In this document: positions 6,182 to 11,413 of the stretch, in pieces
Layout: every line of letters starts with the position of its first letter
Position numbering within the stretch: position 1 is the first letter of the stretch
Origin: an uncultured bacterium
Lineage (GTDB): Bacteria; Patescibacteriota; Minisyncoccia; Moranbacterales; GWC2-37-73
Reading direction: 5' to 3'
Length of the DNA stretch: 11,413 nt
NCBI GenBank assembly: GCA_903824515.1
Contig: CAIJXA010000105.1
Coordinates: 1-11,413, forward strand
The notes under the pieces: model-generated
What the model was told of the DNA's origin: nothing
Databases searched by the model: none
What the model saw: the letters and a program-made list of their open reading frames with translations, nothing else
Made by a program: the position numbers and the translations under genes

Positions 6182-6424
6182 CTAAATAGACAAAAGAAAA
6201 ACTTCTGTCTCATCTTTAACCCAAACCAAGGCGCTATTCTTTAATCCTAAAGCATTGAATGGGTTTAGCTTATCTACATAGCTGAGGAACAATGGATTTT
6301 TAGCTTGCGCTGCCTTGTAATACTCTTCGTCAAGCTTTTGATATACAAATATGCCATCTTCACCATCAACAAGTGAGCAAGCATAAACAAATTTCTGACC
6401 CGGTTCCAATTGACTAAAAATCAT
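6182..6424 (-). CDS. Small orphan protein, 80 aa, function unknown
   Basis: I do not recognise a named family. The 80 residues begin MIFSQLEPGQKFVYAC, go through an acidic GEDGIFVYQKLDEEYY stretch and end WVKDETEVFLLSI. There is no signal peptide or membrane segment. Alternating hydrophobic residues suggest a small beta-barrel. The opening FSxLxPGxxF and the later NAxxL pattern recall short SH3-like hypothetical proteins common in CPR genomes, but this is an impression only. Support for a real gene is the purine-rich AAGGTAGGG just before the ATG (6422-6424), a clean terminator downstream and its isolation on the strand of its neighbours. No convincing promoter was found. It lies between two copies of the topA 3' end and may have arrived with an inserted segment. 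Confidence 0.65.
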   Translation of the reverse strand: MIFSQLEPGQKFVYACSLVDGEDGIFVYQKLDEEYYKAAQAKNPLFLSYVDKLNPFNALGLKNSALVWVKDETEVFLLSI

Positions 6425-6520
6425 AAAGCCCTACCTTTTTTGAAGTTTTTGAAAATAACTATTAACCAACTCAAGGTACTACAAGCAAAATAAGGACATC
6501 TTTCATTGTTAAGGCATAAA
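6425..6520. other. Leader region of the small gene; no feature recognised
   Basis: This is upstream of the minus-strand 80-codon gene. It contains the purine-rich AAGGTAGGG near 6429-6437 but no promoter that fits consensus at usual spacing. Short ORFs of about 20 codons here have no ribosome binding site and are not called. Confidence 0.3.
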
Positions 6521-6567
6521 CAGGGTCATCCGCAAATCATGTTTTTGAAAAATAGCATTTGTCCCTG
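6521..6567. repeat. Imperfect hairpin in the non-coding island
   Basis: CAGGG (6521-6525) pairs with CCCTG (6563-6567). Further in, CAAAT pairs with ATTTG and a T run faces an A run, giving a long interrupted stem. It is the first of four palindromes in about 340 nt. Confidence 0.5.
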
Positions 6568-6573
6568 AAAACA

Positions 6574-6640
6574 TTTTTACGAACTTGCATCCTTTTCCTA
6601 TGTCGGTTCAATGGCCAAAAAGAACGCAAGTTCGTAAAAA
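6574..6640. repeat. Exact 15-bp inverted repeat with 37-nt loop
   Basis: TTTTTACGAACTTGC (6574-6588) and GCAAGTTCGTAAAAA (6626-6640) are perfect inverted repeats. The T bases lead and the A bases trail on both strands, the wrong order for an intrinsic terminator. The loop contains further partial pairing (CTTTTCC with GG and AAAAG). Confidence 0.75.
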
Positions 6641-6655
6641 TTCCGAGTTACTTTT

Positions 6656-6685
6656 GAATCATTCAAGACCATGAATTGCGCATGA
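6656..6685. repeat. Direct repeat with 6073-6102
   Basis: This is the right copy of the GAATCATTCAAG repeat, 26 of 30 bases identical. It is preceded by CTTTT instead of the topA-tail sequence. Confidence 0.65.
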
Positions 6686-6747
6686 TCCGTTAGTTATGTA
6701 ATTTTTTTGTCTAATATTAAATCAACAAAACACTGCGAATTTCAAGA

Positions 6748-6778
6748 AGCCTCAACCTCCATAATGGAGGTTGAGGCT
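6748..6778. repeat. Perfect 13-bp hairpin (repeat family member 2)
   Basis: AGCCTCAACCTCC (6748-6760) and GGAGGTTGAGGCT (6766-6778) are exact inverted arms around ATAAT. The sequence is close to the hairpin at 4254-4288. No T run follows on either strand. Confidence 0.75.
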
Positions 6779-6816
6779 CTAACGTCTATCTATCAATCCC
6801 GTATGAATTCCTTTAG

Positions 6817-6858
6817 TGGCAAACACTTTGATACTTTCGAGTATCAAAGTGTTTGCCA
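6817..6858. repeat. Perfect 19-bp hairpin with TTCG loop, downstream of topA
   Basis: Bases 6817-6835, starting TGGCAAACACTTTGATAC, pair without a mismatch with 6840-6858 around loop TTCG. It lies 84 nt past the topA stop. No T run follows on either strand. It could act as a transcript 3'-end stabiliser, a factor-assisted terminator or a remnant of a mobile palindrome. Confidence 0.8.
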
Positions 6859-6941
6859 GGTGGGGGTATGTATTTTCTAAAAGCAATAAGTTAAAAAGTT
6901 TACTCCGTGGCGGACACTATTCGGGGCTAATGCCTAATAAG

Positions 6942-9194
6942 CTAGTCTTTCATTTCTTCCTCTTTCTCGAATCCGCAATCCTTGTTGCCACATTTGACTT
7001 TGCCTTTGGCGGCAAAGGCCAAGGGTTGACTGCATTTAGGGCAAGGCTCACCAGTTGGCTTGTTCCACATTACGAAATCGCAAGCGGGATATTTATTGCA
7101 GCCGTAAAACATTTTACCTTTCTTGGATTTTCTGGCAATCACGTCGCCGACTTGGCACTTGGGACATTTGACCCCAGTTTTCTGTTCAATGTTTAGGATG
7201 TTTTTGCATTCTGGATATTTGCTGCAACCCAGGAAAGCCCCAAAGCGTCCACGTTTGACAACCATCGGAGCGCCGCATTTCTCGCAAACGATGCCAGAAT
7301 TTTCTTCGTCTTCTTTTTTCTCCGTCTCAGTTTTTTCAGTGTATTTGCAAGTTGGATAATTTGAGCAAGCAATGAATTTGCCAAAACGCCCATGTTTCAT
7401 GATAAGTTCACCGTCGTCTAAGGGACACTTACGATCAAGTTTTTCTTCTTCTTTTTTGACGGTTTCTGTCTTTGACTCAAGGTTTTTGTGAAAAGGTCCA
7501 TAAAAAGCTCGGATTACCGGCACCCAGCCTTTCTGACCCTCGGCTATTTCATCAAAGTCTTTTTCTATGGTAGCAGTAAATTCAATTCCAACAATTTCAG
7601 GAAAATGCTCAACTAGCAAATCGTTGACTAGCATGCCTATTTCGAGTGGATAGAGTCTTTTCTCTTCATTTTTGTCGATATACTTTCTTTCGATTACGGT
7701 TGAGATTGTTGGCGCATAGGTCGATGGTCGTCCAATGCCATTTTCTTCCAGGACTTTTACGAGAGTTGCTTCATTGTAGCGAGGAGGGGACTGCGTGAAC
7801 TTTTGCAGACCAATAACATCAACAAGCTTGAGCGCATCGCCAATGTTTAAGTCTGGCAAAAATGTTTCAGCTGTTTTTGATTTTTCTTCATAAACCTTCA
7901 AGAATCCGTCAAACACAATGGTTGATCCATTGGCGCGAAGCAGATATTCATTTTTTGCAGCTTTGGCAGTGATATCAACTTTAACTGAATTAAGACGGGC
8001 ATTTTGCATTTGGCAAGCCAAGGTGCGATTCCAAATCAAGCGATAAAGTTTGTGCTGACCTGGGTCAAGTGAAGCTTTAAGTTCTTCAGGCAGGATGTTG
8101 GGAAAAGTTGGTCTGATTGCCTCATGAGCTTCTTGAGCTGATTTGGATTTGTTTTTGAAATAGCGCGGACTTTCTAGTGCATATTCTTTTCCAAATTCTT
8201 TGGTGATGGTTTTTTGGCAAGCCATCAAGGATTCCAGGGAAAGATTCAGACTGTCAGTTCGCATATAGGTGATGTGTCCAAGCTCATAAAGTTTTTGAGC
8301 GGTCATCATTGTTTGTTTGGCGCTCCAGCCAAGGGAAGAAATTGCAGCTTGTTGCAAAGTCGAGGTTGTCAATGGAGCTGGCGGCGTGCGCAGGGTCTCC
8401 TTTTTAACCAGATCCACAACGGTATAATCAGCCTTTTTTAAATCACTAGTGATAATATCAGCAGCTTTTTTTGAAAGGATAGTTGTTTTTTTGGTTTTGT
8501 AATCTCCAGCAAAAAGTTGCAGGGTGATTGATTGGTCTATTTTTTCGCCTCCACATTCAAGCAAATTTGAATCAAATTCTATTTTGTCTCCTTCTTTTTT
8601 TAGGCGCGCCCCAACGGTCCAAAACTCTTCTTTGGCAAATTTTTCAATTTCTCTTTCTCTTTCCACAATTAAGCGCAGGGCTACGGATTGCACGCGTCCG
8701 GCGCTCAAACCTCGGCGAATTTTTTTCCAAAGAAAAGGTGAGAGTTCATAGCCAACCAAGCGATCAAGAACCCTTCTGGCTTGTTGCGCATCAACCAAAT
8801 TCAAATCGATAGTTCTTGGATTTGCCAGGGCATGTTCAATCGCAGTTTTGGTGATTTCATGAAAAACGATTCGGCTGTAGGGTTTTTTGTTTTTCTTTTC
8901 AAGACCAAGAGCCTCAACCAGGTGCCAAGAAATTGCCTCTCCTTCGCGGTCTTCGTCAGATGCAAGAATGACCTCGGTGGCTTTTTCGGCGGCCAATTTC
9001 AATTCTGCAACCTTCGGTCTGGCTTTTAGTGGGGTAATGTAATGTGGGGCAAAATCTTTTTCAATATCGATGCCCATGTCGCTTTTTGGCAAATCGCGCA
9101 CATGACCAAAAGAAGACTTCACAGAAAAGCCTTTACCTAAAAATTTTGAAATCGTTTTTGCCTTAGTTGGACTTTCTACGATGATTAGTTTCAT
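6942..9194 (-). CDS. topA: DNA topoisomerase I (type IA)
   Basis: A complete 750-residue type IA topoisomerase, which relaxes negative supercoils by single-strand cleavage. The Toprim domain has E7 in VESPTKAK and the SDEDREGE motif (79-86, with D80, D82 and E84 as metal ligands). The strand-binding region includes GLSAGRVQSVALRLI (162-176). The catalytic tyrosine is Y310 in HITYMRTDS. EENGIGRPSTYA lies at 483-494. The C-terminus carries four zinc-ribbon repeats at about 590-616, 637-663, 677-705 and 718-740. The first reads CPLDD, so its second cysteine is lost; the other three have all four. The ATG at 9192-9194 has no Shine-Dalgarno sequence. It lies in line with dprA, a neighbour found together with topA in many bacteria, though 142 nt separate them. 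The protein's last ten codons recur at 6038-6077. Confidence 0.97.
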   Translation of the reverse strand: MKLIIVESPTKAKTISKFLGKGFSVKSSFGHVRDLPKSDMGIDIEKDFAPHYITPLKARPKVAELKLAAEKATEVILASDEDREGEAISWHLVEALGLEKKNKKPYSRIVFHEITKTAIEHALANPRTIDLNLVDAQQARRVLDRLVGYELSPFLWKKIRRGLSAGRVQSVALRLIVEREREIEKFAKEEFWTVGARLKKEGDKIEFDSNLLECGGEKIDQSITLQLFAGDYKTKKTTILSKKAADIITSDLKKADYTVVDLVKKETLRTPPAPLTTSTLQQAAISSLGWSAKQTMMTAQKLYELGHITYMRTDSLNLSLESLMACQKTITKEFGKEYALESPRYFKNKSKSAQEAHEAIRPTFPNILPEELKASLDPGQHKLYRLIWNRTLACQMQNARLNSVKVDITAKAAKNEYLLRANGSTIVFDGFLKVYEEKSKTAETFLPDLNIGDALKLVDVIGLQKFTQSPPRYNEATLVKVLEENGIGRPSTYAPTISTVIERKYIDKNEEKRLYPLEIGMLVNDLLVEHFPEIVGIEFTATIEKDFDEIAEGQKGWVPVIRAFYGPFHKNLESKTETVKKEEEKLDRKCPLDDGELIMKHGRFGKFIACSNYPTCKYTEKTETEKKEDEENSGIVCEKCGAPMVVKRGRFGAFLGCSKYPECKNILNIEQKTGVKCPKCQVGDVIARKSKKGKMFYGCNKYPACDFVMWNKPTGEPCPKCSQPLAFAAKGKVKCGNKDCGFEKEEEMKD

Positions 9195-9336
9195 TAAAAT
9201 TATATTTTATGGTTTATTATGTTTTATTTACCTACGAAAGTACAAATAAAATACAAAATTACGAAAATACAAAAGGAATGCATTGAAACTTTTCGTACTT
9301 TTGTATTTTTGTAATAATTTTGTAATTATGTAGGAG
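9195..9336. repeat. Spacer between dprA and topA forming a long imperfect inverted repeat
   Basis: From CCTACGAAAGTAC (9231) to GTAATTATGTAGG (9334) the spacer consists of two roughly 45-nt halves that are imperfect reverse complements, made of TACAAA and TTACGAAAA words. An exact 12-bp block is AAAATACAAAAG (9264-9275) with CTTTTGTATTTT (9298-9309). A TATAAT on the minus strand (9199-9204) lies four bases before the topA ATG. Confidence 0.6.
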
Positions 9337-10416
9337 CTATAACTTGATGTAATTCTGCCCCCCGATGTTTTTGATAGCGCCTTTTATTTCAAGCATTACC
9401 AAAATTCCTGAGATGGCCGATGTTTCCAGTTTAGTCAGTTTGCGTATTATGTCAATGTGAGTAGGCTCAGGTGACAGTACGTGCATGATTTTTTCCTCTT
9501 CCGCGTTTAGTTCAATTGAGACTGCGCTTGGAAATTGTTGCGGTTGGGTTTGTGGTTTGATTTCTTCCAGAATATCACTGAGGCTAGTTGTCATTTTGGC
9601 GCCTTTTTTGATTAAGTTGTTTGTGCCTTCTGATTGAAGTGAGGAAATGTTTCCAGGCACGGCAAACACTTCGCGATTAAATTCTACCGCAAAACTGGCG
9701 GTAATCAGGCTGCCACTTTCCTGGGCTGCTTCAGTGACGAGCGTGCCATATGAAAGTCCGGCTACAATGCGATTGCGCATCGGAAAAGTTCCTACATTAG
9801 CATGGGTTGGCACTGGAAATTCGCTCAGCAATAATCCGCCTTTGGCGATAATCTCCTTGGCTAGAGCAAAATTATTGCGCGGATAGATGTTGATATCATC
9901 CAAACTGTTGCCCATGACGGCGATAGTTTTTCCATTGGAATCTAACGCACCACAGTGAGCAATGCCATCGATGCCGAGGGCTAGGCCGCTTACGATGCAA
10001 AAACCTGCCTGGGAAAGTTGCTGAGAAAATTTCGTAGTCATTTGTTGGCCATAGGTTGTGAACTTTCGCGATCCTACAATGGAAATCATCGGCAACTTAA
10101 GACAATCCAAATTACCCTTGGCATACAGCAGGTAAGGTGGGGAAGGAATCTGTCTTAGTAGCTCGGGATAGTTCTCATCTTGAATAGTGATGAGCTCGAT
10201 ATTTTCTTTTTCCAATACCCGCCATCGTTCATCAGGATCAATTGAGGTTCTTTTCTCTACGATAATTCTGGCTAGATTTTCAGAAATTCCTGCCGCTATC
10301 AATTCTGATGTGCCAGCCTCCCAGGCTTGTTGGGCAGTTTCGAAATGATTAAGCAGCAGCGAAATTTTTTGATTGCCGACACCATCGATGGTGAAGAGGG
10401 CATTGAGATACTTCAT
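9337..10416 (-). CDS. dprA: DNA-processing protein DprA (Smf)
   Basis: DprA binds incoming single-stranded DNA during natural transformation and loads RecA. From the chosen ATG the protein has 359 residues. An N-terminal helical helix-hairpin-helix region (1-60) begins MKYLNALFTIDGVGNQKI. The Rossmann-like domain follows (about 80-285), with the family's SIVGSRKFT (112-120) and SGLALGIDGIAHCGAL (143-158). Next come TIAVMGNSLDDINIYPRNN (164-182) and the GTFPMRNRIVAGLS segment (209-222). A winged-helix domain closes the protein (about 300-359). A GTG at 10462-10464 would add 16 Lys/Asn-rich residues; I prefer the ATG at 10414-10416 because family similarity begins there. Neither start has a Shine-Dalgarno sequence. 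Its presence suggests DNA uptake ability, which depends on competence genes not seen here. Confidence 0.94.
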   Translation of the reverse strand: MKYLNALFTIDGVGNQKISLLLNHFETAQQAWEAGTSELIAAGISENLARIIVEKRTSIDPDERWRVLEKENIELITIQDENYPELLRQIPSPPYLLYAKGNLDCLKLPMISIVGSRKFTTYGQQMTTKFSQQLSQAGFCIVSGLALGIDGIAHCGALDSNGKTIAVMGNSLDDINIYPRNNFALAKEIIAKGGLLLSEFPVPTHANVGTFPMRNRIVAGLSYGTLVTEAAQESGSLITASFAVEFNREVFAVPGNISSLQSEGTNNLIKKGAKMTTSLSDILEEIKPQTQPQQFPSAVSIELNAEEEKIMHVLSPEPTHIDIIRKLTKLETSAISGILVMLEIKGAIKNIGGQNYIKL

Positions 10417-10502
10417 AAATAGATTATTAGCTTTTTTAGGCTTTAGCTTATTAGGTGAACCCACAAATATACAAATCTGCTACAAATCTACAAATGGGAG
10501 CT

Positions 10503-10608
10503 TGTCACTGCGAACTTGTTTCAGAATCTACTTTCTTTGTTTTACAACACTACCTGTAACCAAGATGCTGAAACCCTCCAAAGGCGGACAGGCAAGTTCA
10601 GCATGACA
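10503..10608. repeat. Inverted pair of a dispersed GTCATGCTGAACTTG-type repeat
   Basis: The left copy (10503-10529) reads TGTCACTGCGAACTTG then TTTCAGAATCT on the plus strand. The right copy lies on the minus strand (10562-10608): TGTCATGCTGAACTTG, an 18-19-nt insert rich in CCGCC/GGAGG, then TTTCAGCATCTT. In the right copy ATGCTGAA (10565-10572) pairs with TTCAGCAT (10597-10604), giving a hairpin. Similar words occur as intergenic repeats in unrelated genomes, by recollection. Confidence 0.5.
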
Positions 10609-10694
10609 TATTTTTTTATTGTGACAATTTTTTTCGAATCCCTTCCTTTATCTGTGGCTTTCTTGAGCCATAAACAGAGCCAGAATTTCGATAG

Positions 10695-10726
10695 CCCGCC
10701 CGCCATGATATTCCATTTCGGGTGGG
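10695..10726. other. GC-rich inverted repeat just upstream of a consensus promoter
   Basis: CCCGCCC (10695-10701) can pair with GGGTGGG (10720-10726), with one G-T pair and an 18-nt loop. The right arm ends three bases before the -35 box of the promoter at 10730. It could be an operator or a chance palindrome. Confidence 0.3.
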
Positions 10727-10729
10727 TGC

Positions 10730-10758
10730 TTGACAAAATGGGGATTTGGGAGTATAAT
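10730..10758 (+). promoter_or_regulatory. Perfect consensus sigma70-type promoter for the 80-codon gene
   Basis: TTGACA (10730-10735) and TATAAT (10753-10758) are both exact with the optimal 17-bp spacer. Transcription should start near 10765, giving an AT-rich leader of about 60 nt before the ATG at 10825. No other gene with a recognised product in this window has so strong a promoter. Confidence 0.85.
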
Positions 10759-10824
10759 TTAATATTGGTGAATTTTGATTTTTTTATTATAGTAAACTTG
10801 AAAACATATAAACGGAGATAAGCA

Positions 10825-11067
10825 ATGCGGAAAGCTGTCGTAATAGCACCAAAAATGTTACGGGATTTGATGAATGGTGATTTTTTTATTTTCACGGCAG
10901 ACTCTGTCGACAAGAAAAAAAAGAAAGTTCCTCTTTACCGAATGGTGTGGATTTGTAATCCACAATCTGGATTTATACAAAATGTCAAATCCGGAGGCAC
11001 GGTGGAAATCAACGCACTGGAAGTAAAAATTGGTAAGAAGTGCCCTGTTATACTCATTGATGCTTGA
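10825..11067 (+). CDS. Small orphan protein, 80 aa, strongly promoted, function unknown
   Basis: I do not recognise the family. The 80 residues start MRKAVVIAPKMLRDLMNGDFFIF, pass through a basic DKKKKKVPLYR patch and end in a strand-rich part with VEINALEVKIGKKCP. No signal peptide or membrane helix is seen; a small basic cytosolic, mainly beta protein is likely. Evidence that it is real is unusually good. It has a perfect consensus promoter at 10730-10758 and GGAG at 10814-10817, seven bases before the ATG, while most genes here have no Shine-Dalgarno sequence. The stop TGA (11065-11067) overlaps the -35 box of another consensus promoter. It matches the length of the orphan at 6182-6424, and both have a short Gly-x-x-Phe segment near the N-terminus (GQKFVY, GDFFIF). 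I see no further similarity that would prove kinship. Confidence 0.78.
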   Translation: MRKAVVIAPKMLRDLMNGDFFIFTADSVDKKKKKVPLYRMVWICNPQSGFIQNVKSGGTVEINALEVKIGKKCPVILIDA

Positions 11068-11091
11068 CATGCAAATGTATGAGCTTATAAT
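11064..11091 (+). promoter_or_regulatory. Second perfect-hexamer promoter, overlapping the stop of the 80-codon gene
   Basis: TTGACA (11064-11069) and TATAAT (11086-11091) are both exact, 16 bp apart. The start would be near 11098. No plus-strand ORF lies downstream in the window. The transcript would cover the palindrome AAAAGAATTAATTCTTTT (11121-11138) and the structured repeat at 11140-11261, then run antisense to the 3' end of the pth-like gene. Confidence 0.55.
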
Positions 11092-11139
11092 TCAGTTTTC
11101 TACATAATTACAAAATTACAAAAAGAATTAATTCTTTTC

Positions 11140-11261
11140 ATCCTCTCCCTTTGGGAGAGGATGTCAGGTAATCCTGACAGGTGAGGGCACGCGTTGCAAG
11201 GCATTGCTCCCTGCGCCCTCATCCGCCCTACGGGCACCTTCTCCCAGAGGGAGAAGGGGAT
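11140..11261. repeat. Multi-hairpin intergenic repeat element (REP/MITE-like)
   Basis: The element contains successive stems. ATCCTCTCCC pairs with GGGAGAGGAT (11140-11149 with 11153-11162). GTCAGG pairs with CCTGAC (11163-11168 with 11173-11178). TGAGGGC pairs with GCCCTCA (11182-11188 with 11215-11221), a small GCCC/GGGC hairpin follows, and CCTTCTCCC pairs with GGGAGAAGG (11237-11245 with 11249-11257). The two ends are imperfect inverted copies of each other. It is much more GC-rich than the surrounding spacers. Elements with these CTCTCCC and GTGAGGGC blocks are familiar as dispersed repeats in several bacterial phyla. No protein is encoded. Confidence 0.7.
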
Positions 11262-11273
11262 AGGAAGTGTTCT

Positions 11274-11413
11274 CTATAACTCTCCAACTATTTTCTCTGC
11301 CAACTTTTTAATAATCTCCAATTCTTCCTTCGAAAAATCCTGCAGCACAAAAACCTCGCCGGGAATGATTCGGTCTTTTTTCTTTTCACTTCCTTCAATT
11401 CCGAGGCGGATTC
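11274..11413 (-). CDS. pth: Probable peptidyl-tRNA hydrolase, 3' end only
   Basis: On the minus strand an open frame enters at the window edge and ends with TAG at 11274-11276, giving the last 45 residues. They read IRLGIEGSEKKKDRIIPGEV, then FVLQDFSKEELEIIKKLAEK. This fits the C-terminus of bacterial peptidyl-tRNA hydrolase, where an RLRIGIG strand is followed by a variable loop, a (Y/F)VLxxFSKEE motif and an amphipathic final helix. The enzyme would free tRNA from stalled peptidyl-tRNA in the cytosol. The catalytic His, Asn and Asp lie in the missing part and cannot be checked. The stop is 13 nt from the repeat element at 11140-11261, which would lie in its 3' untranslated region. Confidence 0.7.
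   Translation of the reverse strand, partial: IRLGIEGSEKKKDRIIPGEVFVLQDFSKEELEIIKKLAEKIVGEL

Noticed and set aside
6508..6573. 21-codon minus-strand ORF upstream of the small orphan gene as a possible leader peptide
   Set aside because: It lacks a ribosome binding site, overlaps a hairpin and shows no codon pattern such as a run of one amino acid.
6816..7196. 126-codon plus-strand ORF overlapping the topA 3' end
   Set aside because: It is antisense to the conserved zinc ribbons of topA, begins inside a perfect palindrome and has no recognisable domain.
9199..9204. Minus-strand TATAAT four bases before the topA ATG, suggesting a leaderless promoter
   Set aside because: The start would fall within or next to the ATG, there is no -35 box, and the spacer is so AT-rich that a chance match is likely.
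10542..10913. 123-codon minus-strand ORF across the repeat pair and the 80-codon gene
   Set aside because: It runs antisense through the consensus promoter, through repeats and through the start of a better-supported gene; its product shows no domain.
11140..11261. CRISPR array or riboswitch in the GC-rich hairpin region
   Set aside because: The stems differ from each other, there are no equal-length direct repeats with spacers, and no gene lies downstream on either strand for a riboswitch to control.

Overview
The window looks like a piece of a small, AT-rich bacterial chromosome, most plausibly a member of the Candidate Phyla Radiation (Patescibacteria). This assignment is an inference. 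It rests on a shortened Rel protein that stops just after the TGS domain, a minimal DUF4349-like membrane protein, a tRNA gene without an encoded CCA end, most genes lacking a Shine-Dalgarno sequence, and long gene-free spacers made of short self-complementary AT-rich words. TGA is a stop codon in three genes (gamma carbonic anhydrase, parB, the 80-codon gene near 10.8 kb), so code 11 applies and the UGA-recoded CPR lineages are excluded.

Layout. At 1-457 is the 3' part of a CcmM/Cam-type gamma carbonic anhydrase, closed by a terminator. Next comes a DUF4349-like two-helix membrane protein with its own extended -10 promoter (568-1560). A tRNA-Leu(CAA) follows on the minus strand (1649-1730), sharing a bidirectional terminator with it. 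The plus-strand pair parA (2008-2781) and parB (2927-3841) comes next, split by an extremely AT-rich spacer and followed by a terminator. Downstream is a probable remnant of a four-helix-bundle (S23/IVP family) gene (3945-4106). A minus-strand series then runs rel (4331-5824), a small orphan gene (6182-6424), topA (6942-9194) and dprA (9337-10416). A second 80-codon orphan on the plus strand (10825-11067) has a perfect consensus sigma70-type promoter and a good ribosome binding site. The window ends with a multi-hairpin repeat (11140-11261) and the 3' end of a minus-strand gene resembling peptidyl-tRNA hydrolase.

The recognised genes are housekeeping functions: chromosome segregation (ParA/ParB), the stringent response (Rel), supercoil relaxation (TopA), handling of incoming single-stranded DNA (DprA) and release of peptidyl-tRNA (Pth). 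No defence, secretion or biosynthetic cluster is visible.

The least ordinary region is 6038-6973. A 40-nt copy of the last ten topA codons, its stop codon and a few bases downstream lies about 0.9 kb beyond the real topA 3' end. Together the two copies bracket the small orphan gene and a 340-nt non-coding island with four successive hairpins, one a perfect 19-bp stem with a 4-nt loop. This is the geometry left by integration at a gene's 3' end or by a segmental duplication. A second curiosity is three plus-strand promoters with both hexamers perfect; only one of them has a recognisable gene downstream.
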